From positions 62,001-126,000 of the forward strand of contig PASP01000012.1 in assembly GCA_002712005.1 (NCBI GenBank): a stretch of DNA of 64,000 nucleotides, in the 5' to 3' direction. The notes under the pieces are model-generated. The model did not search any database and had not been told where the DNA came from. It was given only the letters and a program-made list of their open reading frames with translations. Below are positions 42,902-52,239 of the stretch, one piece after another (within the stretch, counting starts at the first letter, position 1; each line of letters begins with the position of its first letter). The position numbers and the translations under genes were made by a program. This stretch comes from Halobacteriovoraceae bacterium. Lineage in GTDB: Bacteria > Bdellovibrionota > Bacteriovoracia > Bacteriovoracales > Bacteriovoracaceae.

Positions 42902-44884
42902 TTAAACTCGATTAAAATACAGCCAGATCGAAGCACCATTTAAAGATTGATTCGCTTCATCCTTTCGATGCTTCAATTGAATATCTCCCTCATATACCTT
43001 CATGTAACCACGAACGAGTGAGAGTCCAAATCCTGTTCCCTTTTCACCTATTGTTCCGATGGTACTTTCGATAATTTCACCACTTTCAAAGAGATTCATT
43101 TGGGCTTCAGAAAAGCCTTTACCTTCATCTTCAATAATTACGATCGCCTGATCATAGGTCGTTTCTACTTTAACTTTGATTTCCGAACCCACTGGGGAGA
43201 ATTTAATGGCATTTGAAAGTATATTATTAAAGACCTCATTGACGAGAGAGACTCTTTCCGCATTTATAAAGACATCCATACTTCCTTCAAGGGAAAGTCT
43301 AATATTCTTTTGATCAAGTTTCTCTTCAAACATCAACTCAACCTCTATAAAGACTTCTCGAATAAGGACTGGTCCTAGAACAACTGTTCTCGTCAATTTA
43401 TCAATTTGCATCTCTTGTTCACGGTGAAAAGAAATGATCTCTCCTAACTTAGTGAGACCAAAACTAATTTTCTCCCAGGCTTTATCTGACTTACTTTCAA
43501 AGTCTTGAGGACGATCAAATTTAAGTTTTGTATAGTATTGAATGAGACTTATAGGATTACTAAGGTCGTGAAGAAGAACTCGAACCATCTTTTGATATTC
43601 TTTCTTTCCTCGTGCTAAAACTAACGCTTCTTTCTTCTCATGATCAAGAATCGAAATTTTATAGGCCATACCAAGGGATACAATGATCATCTCAAGCAAA
43701 TTCCCCCATAGTACACCATGACCCGTTAAGAAGTTGCGAGGTAAGATACCTACATAGTGACCAATATAAGTAAAGGCTCCTATGAACATAAAGAGCCACG
43801 AGAAGAGATAGAATTTGGCCATCGTATTGCCTCTTCTCAGACTAACAACGGCACCAACCATCATCATAATAATGGCCACCACAATGAGAATATCGATGGC
43901 CACACCTAAATAAGCTCCTCCAAAGAATGGGTTAAGCGGGCTTAAATAGATAAGAAGTAAAACTGCAGTAGCCCCCATAATTGTATATTGAATTTGAGTG
44001 ATCGGTCTTGAATACTCTTTGATGCTATAGAACTTGGAAGCAAAGAAAGTTGAAGTGATAACGGATAGACTTGAGAATACGAAGAGGGACTCACTTGGAA
44101 CAATATGAAAGGAGGCAAAGAGAAAATCTGCAACTCCTGTTAAGCAAAGACCTGTAAAGAAAACACTCAAGGCACTTAGACTATAGTAGAGATAAATTGC
44201 ATCTTTAAGAGAGAAGAAAAGCAGAAGATTGAAGAGGATAAGACTTAAGAGGGCGCCAATATAGAGCATATACCCATACATTCGAGATTCCTCTTCATTG
44301 AAATACTGCTCCTTTGTAATAATTCGCGCTTTAGCATCAAAGCGGTGATGGGAGTGACGAGAAATAAAATAATATACATCTGACTGAGAACTGGCCTTTA
44401 AAGGAATCCCTAATTGAAGTCCCTTTACGAGTCTCTTTCTATAGGCAACGGCAGAGCCCGTTTTCCCCACATAACTCCACTCTCCCCTATTTCTTTCCAT
44501 TCGATAAATATGAATCATGCCCGGAATATAGTGATTGAAAACTAAGAATTTAGATTCTTGGCTTAGAGAGTGAAACTCTTGAGCAGCAAGATGAATAAAT
44601 ATACCGTGAAATTCATTGGAATAGCCAAATTTAACTTCTTTCTGGGTGAGCTTTAAACTGAGAAGACCTTCTTTAATGGCCTCTTCTAAGACAATCGGAT
44701 CCTCAAATTCAGGTCCCACTCCATAGGCAACGTAGGGAAATTGAATCACTTCACTTTCAAGGGAACTTGGCTTGAATTGAAGCTGAGGAATTTCACTTAA
44801 GGAAGAAATGATTTTTTGGGACTGAGCTTTAAGCCCCTGAGACCAGAAAGTAAGTAAGATACAAAGGATCCAGGCGAATTTCAC
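42902..44884 (-). CDS. 7TMR-DISM sensor histidine kinase
   Basis: I choose GTG 44884 (GGAG nine nt upstream, signal peptide MKFAWILCILLTFW) over TTG 44905. 660 residues. An N-terminal periplasmic 7TMR-DISMED-like beta domain (about 30-180) is followed by seven membrane helices (about 185-390), then a dimerisation region with phospho-His in VLLHDLSNPISL, and HATPase with NILSNAIKFSPV, EDEGKGFS and GTGFGLSLV. It should sense an extracellular ligand and autophosphorylate; the response regulator is not adjacent. 7TMR-DISM proteins often bind carbohydrates, but the ligand here is unknown. Confidence 0.88.
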   Translation of the reverse strand: MKFAWILCILLTFWSQGLKAQSQKIISSLSEIPQLQFKPSSLESEVIQFPYVAYGVGPEFEDPIVLEEAIKEGLLSLKLTQKEVKFGYSNEFHGIFIHLAAQEFHSLSQESKFLVFNHYIPGMIHIYRMERNRGEWSYVGKTGSAVAYRKRLVKGLQLGIPLKASSQSDVYYFISRHSHHRFDAKARIITKEQYFNEEESRMYGYMLYIGALLSLILFNLLLFFSLKDAIYLYYSLSALSVFFTGLCLTGVADFLFASFHIVPSESLFVFSSLSVITSTFFASKFYSIKEYSRPITQIQYTIMGATAVLLLIYLSPLNPFFGGAYLGVAIDILIVVAIIMMMVGAVVSLRRGNTMAKFYLFSWLFMFIGAFTYIGHYVGILPRNFLTGHGVLWGNLLEMIIVSLGMAYKISILDHEKKEALVLARGKKEYQKMVRVLLHDLSNPISLIQYYTKLKFDRPQDFESKSDKAWEKISFGLTKLGEIISFHREQEMQIDKLTRTVVLGPVLIREVFIEVELMFEEKLDQKNIRLSLEGSMDVFINAERVSLVNEVFNNILSNAIKFSPVGSEIKVKVETTYDQAIVIIEDEGKGFSEAQMNLFESGEIIESTIGTIGEKGTGFGLSLVRGYMKVYEGDIQLKHRKDEANQSLNGASIWLYFNRV

Positions 44885-44930
44885 GATCTCATACTCCAGA
44901 CTCAAGACACTCGATTAATAAGAAGACAAT

Positions 44931-45788
44931 CTAATAATCTCGATACTTCAAATCCACTGGACGTTTACTAACAGGCTTCCCCAAATCGTGATCTAAATGC
45001 CATCGGTCGACCTTAGGTTCATCTTTATCAATACGATAGAACTCAAGATCTTTATCTAACTTATCCAACCGGTAAGAAAGCTCCCTTTGAAGATTAATAG
45101 AATCTTCTTTTTTAACGTTGAGCATATCTAAGGCCTTCTGTTTGGCCTGTCTTAGCGCAGTGATTTTTTCATCGAACTCACTCGCCATTTTAATCCTTTC
45201 TTGGTCAAAAGACCAAACAAAATGATTGATATCATTGAGCTGCTTTAAATAGTCCCTTCTTCTTTTGAGTAGAATAATCCGATAATTACTGGCATCTAAT
45301 ACTCTGGCCGCCAATTGGTCTGATTCAAAAACCAACATGGCCCCTCTTCTTAAGTAACTCGTCTCACCCCAACATTTGGTGATATCTTTTACGTAAAGTA
45401 CGAAGTAATTCTTTTCCACCGAACGAACAAAGCCCGTACAGCGATTGGTACTATGTCCGGCCAATCGAAAACGTACTTTATCGCCACTGCGAAAGAATTT
45501 AATATTTCTCATTTCAGAAGAGACTTTAATAATACTCGCCGTCTTATCGCGATCGGTAACTCGACCAGTAAATTCTGAATAATCAAACTTAGGGTCATAA
45601 TAGGAGTCTCGAATCTGATCTTCCAAAGTTGGGCCTTGAAAGAGCAATTCATTTTTCGACTTATCAAATGCCCGCTCTCTCTTATCAAGTTTAATACTCT
45701 CATGGGTTGCATTATTCGCACCAAAGACTTGGAGACTTCCTAGCGCCAACAAGAGAAGGAAAGAATGGAAATGAATAACTCTTTTCAT
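44931..45788 (-). CDS. exported coiled-coil protein of unknown function
   Basis: 285 residues from ATG 45788; an in-frame TTG at 45806 is less likely. A signal peptide (MKRVIHFHSFLLLLALGSLQVFGA) precedes an acidic segment, a beta-rich domain with two Cys (RCTGFVRSVE, TKCWGETS) resembling an SAF/OB-type barrel, and a helical coiled coil (about 170-265) with heptad Leu and Lys/Glu. It could be a periplasmic linker. I do not recognise the family. It sits just upstream of the 7TM kinase in the same direction and 46 nt away, so it may share its operon. Confidence 0.65.
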   Translation of the reverse strand: MKRVIHFHSFLLLLALGSLQVFGANNATHESIKLDKRERAFDKSKNELLFQGPTLEDQIRDSYYDPKFDYSEFTGRVTDRDKTASIIKVSSEMRNIKFFRSGDKVRFRLAGHSTNRCTGFVRSVEKNYFVLYVKDITKCWGETSYLRRGAMLVFESDQLAARVLDASNYRIILLKRRRDYLKQLNDINHFVWSFDQERIKMASEFDEKITALRQAKQKALDMLNVKKEDSINLQRELSYRLDKLDKDLEFYRIDKDEPKVDRWHLDHDLGKPVSKRPVDLKYRDY

Positions 45789-45907
45789 ATTCTCTATTAT
45801 GCCCAAAGTTGACGCGCATTACGAGATGGAAAACTTGTCACCGGCTATCATTAAGGATACTTTATTAAGCAATTTATTGGATCATTTGAACGAACAAAGG
45901 ATAGAAA

Positions 45908-46552
45908 ATGGAATTTTTTCTCGATACTGGGATTGTTGATGAAATCAAAGAAGCTGTTGAATGGGGTTTAGTAGATGGTGTAACGACCAACCCTTCACTT
46001 ATCGCTCAATCAGGTCGTACCCAAGAGGATGTAATTAAAGAAATTACAGAATTGGTTAATGGTCCTATTTCTGCGGAAGTGATTAGCACAGACAAAATGG
46101 GAATGCTTAAAGAGGCCGAAGCCTTGGCCAAAATCCATGATAATGTCGTGATCAAGCTTCCTCTAACTATTGATGGAATCAGTGCCTGTAAGGTTCTTTC
46201 TGATCAAAATATCAAAACAAATGTAACTCTTTGTTTCAGTGTCAATCAGGCCCTCCTCGCAGCTAAGAATGGAGCAACTTATATTTCTCCATTCATTGGT
46301 AGGCTTGATGATATTGGTCAAAGTGGAATGAATCTCATTGAAGAAATTCGTGTGGTCTATGATAACTATGGCTTCCCTACTCAGATTCTTGCTGCAAGTG
46401 TCCGCCATACAGATCACGTTAGAGAGGCCTCTCTAGTCGGTGCCGACGTGGCCACTATGCCTCTTAGCTGTATGAAGGCCCTCTTCAAGCACCCTCTAAC
46501 CGATATTGGTTTAGAAAAATTCTTAGCGGATCACGCCAAGACTCAAAAATAA
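45908..46552 (+). CDS. transaldolase (TalC/FSA-type small transaldolase)
   Basis: 214 residues, the length of the small transaldolase/fructose-6-phosphate aldolase group. Schiff-base Lys83 lies in VVIKLP; TTNPS and ITLCFS-like segments match ([12 protein letters not shown]). Residue 129 is Phe in [11 protein letters not shown]; transaldolases have Phe and FSA has Tyr at this place, so transaldolase is favoured. It shuffles dihydroxyacetone units in the pentose phosphate pathway in the cytosol. ATG 45908 is preceded by AAAGGATAGAAA. A long inverted repeat follows the stop. Confidence 0.9.
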   Translation: MEFFLDTGIVDEIKEAVEWGLVDGVTTNPSLIAQSGRTQEDVIKEITELVNGPISAEVISTDKMGMLKEAEALAKIHDNVVIKLPLTIDGISACKVLSDQNIKTNVTLCFSVNQALLAAKNGATYISPFIGRLDDIGQSGMNLIEEIRVVYDNYGFPTQILAASVRHTDHVREASLVGADVATMPLSCMKALFKHPLTDIGLEKFLADHAKTQK

Positions 46553-46562
46553 GGCATAAAAC

Positions 46563-46612
46563 GAGTCTTTTTGTCTGGTAAGTCCTTAAAAACACTACCG
46601 ACAAAAAGACTC
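46563..46612 (+). terminator. long inverted repeat downstream of the transaldolase gene
   Basis: GAGTCTTTTTGTC (46563-46575) and GACAAAAAGACTC (46600-46612) are perfect 13-nt arms with a 24-nt loop that itself can pair GGTA/TACC. It probably ends the transaldolase transcript, but the lack of a poly-U tail and of GC-rich base makes a processed RNA element also possible. Confidence 0.5.
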
Positions 46613-46690
46613 AAGTATAATCAATCTTGATCCGATTAGTCAGATAAGAAGCAATTGAGCTTCGACGGGCTAATTTAAGGAATTAAGATT

Positions 46691-47632
46691 GTGAAATACA
46701 TTGCTAAGTTCAACCAAAGAATCCAAAATTTTGGTCTGGTTATGGCCATAACTCTAACCAGTACCCTTCTGAACTCTTGCTTTACGCAAGAATCCAATCC
46801 TGCATCCTCTGGTGGTGGGGCTGTCTCAGAAGACGCTCCTGTGAAGTGGCTTTCAAGCTCTCTGGCCGGGGGAATGAATGTAAAGATTGCTCCTGAAATT
46901 ATCAGTGACTTTGATCTCTCTGATGATGATAGCGATGGCCTCAATCCAGTTGAGCAAATGTATAAACAATGGAATAACTCAACTACTGCAGAAACCTTTT
47001 TCAAAATTCCTGCTGCCCAAGCTCCTGCCAATCTTAACCACGCAGACCTATCAAGCTATCGAGATTCAGAGCTAGGTATCTATAAATCTCACTCTTGGTT
47101 CAGTAATGTTCAATCCTCTGTTTTGGCCGTTACTCAATACTATGGTTATCGTCGAAATGCAGGGACGGCCAGTGAATATATTCAAATTACTCATGCTGAT
47201 ATTATTATGAATTATCGGGATTATAATTTCTCCACGAATTCAGCAAGCACGACGAATTACGATTTTCATTCTGTTATTTTACATGAACTTGGTCACTTCC
47301 TGGGACTTGGTCACACAAGCAGTTACTCCATTGATTCTGTTATGCAGCCTTCTCTTGGAATAACCAGTAGTAAAAGAGAGGTCACGAGTTATGATAAGGC
47401 CAGTATTGTAGAACTCTACGGAGGTTCTTCTGCTCTTATGGCCCAATCTAACTCACTGTCAGTTTCACGTTCTATGGCCAGTGTTGAAACAACGAAAGTT
47501 CTCCCAAAGGCCGTACGACAAATTTCTGATGATGGAGAAATTCACGGTCTTATCGAGTTAAGCGCCGATGGAATTTGTCGTCATAAAGTGAATGGAAAAG
47601 TGATTTCAGTTCACAAAGCAGAATTACATTAA
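46691..47632 (+). CDS. matrixin-like zinc metalloprotease, lipoprotein
   Basis: 313 residues from GTG 46691 (AAGGAATTAAGATT upstream). The signal ends with LLNSC (Cys30), so it is probably lipidated. Zinc site HELGHFLGLGH starts at residue 198, and the Met-turn VMQPSLG follows 15 residues later, the arrangement of matrixins and other metzincins (peptidase M10). It is likely an outer-membrane or surface protease. A cysteine-switch prodomain is not evident. The 3' end overlaps the convergent phospholipase-D gene by 9 nt. Asp/Asn-rich DDDSDGLN (about 78-85) may be a Ca site. Confidence 0.85.
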   Translation: MKYIAKFNQRIQNFGLVMAITLTSTLLNSCFTQESNPASSGGGAVSEDAPVKWLSSSLAGGMNVKIAPEIISDFDLSDDDSDGLNPVEQMYKQWNNSTTAETFFKIPAAQAPANLNHADLSSYRDSELGIYKSHSWFSNVQSSVLAVTQYYGYRRNAGTASEYIQITHADIIMNYRDYNFSTNSASTTNYDFHSVILHELGHFLGLGHTSSYSIDSVMQPSLGITSSKREVTSYDKASIVELYGGSSALMAQSNSLSVSRSMASVETTKVLPKAVRQISDDGEIHGLIELSADGICRHKVNGKVISVHKAELH

Positions 47633-49228
47633 GGGTTTGAATAACCTTGCTGGTAAGGTAAAGGCCTTCATGATGGTAATCTGCTTATCGCTAGCATTAC
47701 CATAGGCATCAGCAGGATTTCCCTCACTATCTACGGCCTTTTCTTTGCCAATGATTTGATAGGACTTACCGATTCGATGCTTGATGTCTTCCTTTAAATT
47801 CTCTGCTAAAACAGAAGATCCCTCACAGAAGATTCCCATCTCTGCATTATATAAGTCTGAACGATTATCTATATTATATGTACCTACAAAGAAGCTATCA
47901 TCATTAAAGACTTGCGACTTATCATGCATTCCCCAACGAGTCTCTTCAATGTCCTCACTATAAACAGGATAGAAAGAATCATATTTAGAATCGTGAACAT
48001 AAGTCTTCAATCCAAAATCTACCCAGTCGTATATTTTGTCATAGAAGTTGGCCGCAACATAGAATGCATCCGTACTCCCAAGGCTATTGGTATAGATAGA
48101 AGTCTCTACCCCTTTTTTACCAATCACATGACTTAGACTTTTTTGCCACTGTTCATTGAGCATGAAATACGGACTGGCCATGATAAATTCTTCATCTGAA
48201 CGTGTTTTATTTTCTATAAAATCAAAGAGTACCTTTCTAAAAATTCTAAAATCTGATTTATATTCATCCCTAACCCCTTCTCCTATATGGGCACCAGGTC
48301 GGTCTGTAACATAGGTAAGCTTGGGACAAGCCGCAATGGGATATGATTTGAGAATGGGTCGGGCCACTTTTTCAACTTGAGAAGCTACTTCCTCCATTTC
48401 AGCGTGAGACTCTATCCATTCAGCTGCTTCGGCCCTTTGTTTATCTAGAGCATTTTGTCTATGGTTTCTATAACGATCACGATTTCTTCGATCACGAAAT
48501 AATCGGTTACTACCTGGTTGAGTGTTGAGAACTTTTGATTTCTTAACAATGGGATCATTCCAAAAGGCATCAAAAGAATCTTCCATGGCCTTAGCAATCT
48601 TACCTTTTACATAAATATCGCGATCCACGAAATTATAAACTTCATCGAGATCAAAATAATCATCCCCGATATTTCGACCACCTGTTATTCCTTCGTGACC
48701 ATCTACAACGAGTATTTTCCTATGGGTTCGATATTGAGCACTCGCTGGATCGAGGGCCCTATGATAGTGGCGTAAATCAATTCCATACTTGGCCACGGCC
48801 TCTGCATAGAATTCATCCATTTCAATAATAGTAATCGACTTATCTAAAATAATCCTGACATCGACTCCTTCCTTGGCCTTTTTTATAAGCTCATGGAACA
48901 TTAATAAACCGGCCGTGTCTTTCTCCCAAATAAAGTACTCGATACTAATTCGCTTCTTTGCTGAACGTATGAGATCAATCCTCTTTTGAAGAGAAGCAAT
49001 CCCACTGTGAAGGAGCTGAATCTGATTTTCGTCCCTACTTTCTTCGCTATGACTTTGCAAAGACTGGGGAGCTAATTCGCTTACACTATAGAAAGGATAA
49101 CGATCAGGTGGATTACCTATATCCGCGAAAGGTCCATTCAGACCAAAGGAGAAGGCACTTAAAATAATAAGTGGCCTTAATAAAGATAATGGAGATTTAG
49201 AGTTTTTATTTCTCACGATCGTCCTCAA
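47624..49228 (-). CDS. phospholipase-D family protein (cardiolipin synthase-like), exported
   Basis: 534 residues. An N-terminal hydrophobic stretch (LIILSAFSFGLNGPF) suggests export or anchoring. Two HKD motifs: YRTHRKILVVDG (about 165-176) and GMHDKSQVFNDD (about 435-446) with downstream GTYNIDNRSD, typical of PLD-superfamily proteins. Activity could be phospholipase D, cardiolipin synthase or nuclease. In a predator a role in attacking prey membrane or in self-membrane remodelling is plausible, but inferred. The middle (about 255-290) is basic and Arg/Asn-rich. The end overlaps the metalloprotease gene tail to tail. Confidence 0.85.
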   Translation of the reverse strand: MRTIVRNKNSKSPLSLLRPLIILSAFSFGLNGPFADIGNPPDRYPFYSVSELAPQSLQSHSEESRDENQIQLLHSGIASLQKRIDLIRSAKKRISIEYFIWEKDTAGLLMFHELIKKAKEGVDVRIILDKSITIIEMDEFYAEAVAKYGIDLRHYHRALDPASAQYRTHRKILVVDGHEGITGGRNIGDDYFDLDEVYNFVDRDIYVKGKIAKAMEDSFDAFWNDPIVKKSKVLNTQPGSNRLFRDRRNRDRYRNHRQNALDKQRAEAAEWIESHAEMEEVASQVEKVARPILKSYPIAACPKLTYVTDRPGAHIGEGVRDEYKSDFRIFRKVLFDFIENKTRSDEEFIMASPYFMLNEQWQKSLSHVIGKKGVETSIYTNSLGSTDAFYVAANFYDKIYDWVDFGLKTYVHDSKYDSFYPVYSEDIEETRWGMHDKSQVFNDDSFFVGTYNIDNRSDLYNAEMGIFCEGSSVLAENLKEDIKHRIGKSYQIIGKEKAVDSEGNPADAYGNASDKQITIMKAFTLPARLFKPLM

Positions 49229-49338
49229 TTAACAATTTTAGATTCTCTGATAAAGATGCAAGCATTAGGCCAGTTGAGAAATACCGTTTATTGAGGACTT
49301 AGCAAAAGAGAGGCCGTCTAAATTTTCGACGGCCGTTA

Positions 49339-50871
49339 TTATTTATGCCACTTCACCGAATAAAGGTCGTGACGTCTATCCTTTAGGTTTTGAACCGCTC
49401 CATTATTTCGAGCTTGAATGAGAGAGTCTAAGCGAAGATCAGCAATGGCCACGGTTTCAACATTAGGAGAGGTATCAGCAGCAATTCCATCTCTACTAAA
49501 GGAGAAGTCACAAGGAGTGAGGATACAGCTCTGAGCATATTGAATATCCATATTATGGACACGAGGCAAGTTACCAACAGAACCACTCATGGCCACATAA
49601 ATCTGGTTTTCCACCGCTCTGGCCTGACAGCAATAACGAACTCGGCAATAGCCCTGTCTTTCACTTGTAAAGAAAGGAACAAAGAGGATTTGAGCACCTT
49701 GATTCACAAGATGCCTCGTAAGCTCAGGAAACTCACTGTCGTAACAAACCAGAACTCCAATAGGACCACAGTCAGTTTCAATGACATTAACTTCATCTCC
49801 ACCTTCAATATTCCACCAATAGGCTTCATCAGGTGTAGGATGAATCTTTTCTTGCTCGTAAACCGTTCCATCTCTTAAATAGATCCCGGCCACATTGTGA
49901 ACACGATTTCCAAACTTTACGGGATGAGTTCCACCGATGATATTGACGTTATACTTAACAGCAAACTCTTTAAACATACTTTTTATCTGGTCGTAATATT
50001 CGGTCATAGTCTCAATGGCCTCATGAGGAGCAAGCTCTTCATTATGTATGGAGAGCATTTGCATTCCTATATATTCAGGAAAGAGAACAAAGTCACAATT
50101 CCAATCACTCGTCGTATCGACAAAATATTCAACCATCTGTCTGAATTCCTCAAAGCTCTTAATTCCCCGTTGCTGGTATTGAACGGTAGCAATTCTCACG
50201 ACATTCTTAAGAGGAGGTTTTCCTTTGATCAGTTCTTCTTGTCGAAACTCAGGGTTTTCCCAAACCAAGAGAACCCCAAATCCACCCGAGGCCTTATCTT
50301 CGGGTAAGTAGCGCTCCATAACTCTCTTTACTTCGAAACCATTTCTTAGTTGAAAGTTTAAAGTCGCATCTCTGAATTCTCTATTGAGGACCTTTTGAAC
50401 ATAGACCATAGGATCTTTAATTTGCTTCTTCTTAGCAAAGCCGGGAATTCTGCCACAAAAGGCTATTCCTTTAAGACGAAGATATTTGGCAAGGTCTTTA
50501 CGAGCATTGTAAATCCTCTGACCTAAACGAGTGCCTCTCACATCGGGATCAACACAGACTTCATAACCGTAGAGGAACTCCCCATCATCTTGATGAGTGG
50601 TCCCATAGCCTCCCCCTGTAATGATATTCCAATTGTGAGGCTTCATGATCCTCTCTTCTTTAAGTCTAATACTCGCCGAATAGGCCAGAAGCTCTTGAGT
50701 ATCTTGATCTTCAATAACGAAGCATCCCTCAGGAAAATTTGTAATTTGTCCTTGAAGAACATCCGCTGAATAAGGAGGCATATTCTTATAAACTTTAGAT
50801 GTAAGAGCGATCAGTTTAGGAATATCCGCAATTACAGCGTTTCTTACCTCAATTTTCATATCAGATTTCAT
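49339..50871 (-). CDS. GNAT acetyltransferase - carbon-nitrogen hydrolase fusion
   Basis: 510 residues. The first ~215 residues are a GNAT domain (VCVDPDVRGTRLGQRIY is the acetyl-CoA motif A). The rest is a nitrilase-superfamily amidase: Glu in LFPEYIG, Lys in QEKIHPTPDEAYW and Cys in VLVCYDSEFPE (about 383). Such bifunctional fusions are widespread in bacteria; the substrate is uncharacterised here, perhaps acyl-amide turnover. AAGGATCTTGAT precedes ATG 50871. It is a single-gene unit; no signal peptide, so cytosolic. Confidence 0.9.
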   Translation of the reverse strand: MKSDMKIEVRNAVIADIPKLIALTSKVYKNMPPYSADVLQGQITNFPEGCFVIEDQDTQELLAYSASIRLKEERIMKPHNWNIITGGGYGTTHQDDGEFLYGYEVCVDPDVRGTRLGQRIYNARKDLAKYLRLKGIAFCGRIPGFAKKKQIKDPMVYVQKVLNREFRDATLNFQLRNGFEVKRVMERYLPEDKASGGFGVLLVWENPEFRQEELIKGKPPLKNVVRIATVQYQQRGIKSFEEFRQMVEYFVDTTSDWNCDFVLFPEYIGMQMLSIHNEELAPHEAIETMTEYYDQIKSMFKEFAVKYNVNIIGGTHPVKFGNRVHNVAGIYLRDGTVYEQEKIHPTPDEAYWWNIEGGDEVNVIETDCGPIGVLVCYDSEFPELTRHLVNQGAQILFVPFFTSERQGYCRVRYCCQARAVENQIYVAMSGSVGNLPRVHNMDIQYAQSCILTPCDFSFSRDGIAADTSPNVETVAIADLRLDSLIQARNNGAVQNLKDRRHDLYSVKWHK

Positions 50872-50992
50872 ATCAAGATCCTTAAAATAAACTATAATTA
50901 CTTAGTGAAAAATAACGATAGATAAAAATAAAAACGTAACCTTTATTTATATCGGCCGTATAAATGAATACAACCCAAAACTGGAGATAAAA

Positions 50993-51325
50993 ATGAAAAA
51001 ATTGATTTGTATAGGACTTCTTCTTTGTGCCCCACTAAGCTTTGCTGATGATAATAAAGGGGCTCAAAAGAGAAAAGAGCGCTTTGAAAAGGCCAAACAA
51101 ATGGCGACCTCTAATATTGATAAGAGAATATCGGCCCTTCAAGAGACAAAGAGTTGTATCTCCAGTGCCTCTGATAAAGAAAGCCTCAAGAAGTGTAGAG
51201 AAAGCGCTCGTTCAAAGGCCAAGGCCATGCGTGAAGAGAATAAGGCCAAAAGAGAAGAAATGAAGGCCAAGTGGAAAGAGATGAAGAAAAAGCGTAAAGA
51301 AGCTAGAAAAAATAAAGAGTCTTAA
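50993..51325 (+). CDS. small exported lysine/glutamate-rich helical protein
   Basis: 110 residues: signal peptide MKKLICIGLLLCAPLSFADD, then a highly charged, mostly Lys/Glu/Ala helix with two Cys (SCISSA, KKCRES) about 14 residues apart. The C-terminal third (MREENKAKREEMKAKWKEM...) is almost uninterrupted coiled-coil-like helix. Function unknown; a periplasmic chaperone or nucleic-acid or LPS binder would fit the charge. GGAGATAAAA precedes the ATG. A clear terminator follows. Confidence 0.7.
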   Translation: MKKLICIGLLLCAPLSFADDNKGAQKRKERFEKAKQMATSNIDKRISALQETKSCISSASDKESLKKCRESARSKAKAMREENKAKREEMKAKWKEMKKKRKEARKNKES

Positions 51326-51353
51326 TAAACAAAAATAAAATAAATTAAATTAT

Positions 51354-51379
51354 AAAGAGAGGTTCAAAGTCCTCTCTTT
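51354..51379. terminator. intrinsic terminator
   Basis: AAAGAGAGG (51354-51362) pairs with CCTCTCTTT (51371-51379) across an 8-nt loop, with T-rich sequence beyond and A-rich before. It ends the 50993 gene and may also serve the convergent gene at 51416. Confidence 0.75.
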
Positions 51380-51415
51380 TTCTCTCTTATTAATTTGTAC
51401 AGTCAGGGATCATTC

Positions 51416-52237
51416 TTAGTGATTGTGATCGATATGCTCATCCACCCCTTCATTGTCATCATGTATTTTTAACTCAATTCGGGTTATGACAACCCCATCA
51501 TCTTCAGGAGTATAGGCATTATAAGGGTCATCTTTTAGATTTTCATATTTAGCTTTTTCAATAGAGAGTTGGTGAGTCCCCTCCTCTCCGATATCATAAG
51601 TGATAAAGTTCCCGTCGCGATAGACTTTCTTATTTTGAACATTATAGGTCGCTTCAGCTGCTTGAATAGAACGAGGTAAACTATCAGGACCTGGACGATA
51701 CTGATAAGACAAATGCTGCAAGAAAGTTGAATCGGGATTATCTCCCATATACTGAGCATGATAGTACCGTGTTCCTGGTAACCCCTTACCCGAGCGGATC
51801 ATAATCATGGTTCCTGTATATTCGTTAGAACTTACAGACTGCTCGGGAGCAAGCTCATTTTCCTCTAGGAAAGAGATGAACTCTCTTGGATCTTCCTTAT
51901 TTTCAAAAACTTTGGCCACGGTTTGATTCAAACGAAGAAGGGCCTCTTCATCTTTATTTTGAGGAATAAACTCCTTCTTTTCAATCGTTCCTTTTTCTGG
52001 AGCTGAAATTTTATTTTGAGATTCGTTAGATGACTTTGAAGATGCCATTTTTTCTTTCTTGGCATCGACATCTTTATGATCTTCATCTTTATCGTGGTGA
52101 TGGTTGTCTTGGTGACCATGGCGATCTTGGTTCTGGTTTGCTTGATCTAAATTTGAATCTGACCCCAGAAACCAAAAAATCGTGCCTCCCAAAATGATAG
52201 AGATAAGCACGATTTTTAAGATTGAATTATTTTTCAT
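51416..52237 (-). CDS. membrane-anchored protein with His-rich region
   Basis: 273 residues. An N-terminal membrane anchor/signal (ILKIVLISIILGGTIFWFLG) precedes a His/Asp/Gln/Lys-rich low-complexity stretch (DRHGHQDNHHHDKDEDHKD) around residues 38-57 and a Lys/Ser linker. A globular domain occupies about 95-255 and the C-terminus ends with DEHIDHNH. Both His clusters could bind metal. No catalytic motif recognised. Its start lies 2 nt after the stop of the LytM-like gene, so they are one operon; a function in envelope maintenance is inferred only from that. Confidence 0.7.
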   Translation of the reverse strand: MKNNSILKIVLISIILGGTIFWFLGSDSNLDQANQNQDRHGHQDNHHHDKDEDHKDVDAKKEKMASSKSSNESQNKISAPEKGTIEKKEFIPQNKDEEALLRLNQTVAKVFENKEDPREFISFLEENELAPEQSVSSNEYTGTMIMIRSGKGLPGTRYYHAQYMGDNPDSTFLQHLSYQYRPGPDSLPRSIQAAEATYNVQNKKVYRDGNFITYDIGEEGTHQLSIEKAKYENLKDDPYNAYTPEDDGVVITRIELKIHDDNEGVDEHIDHNH

Positions 52238-52239
52238 TT

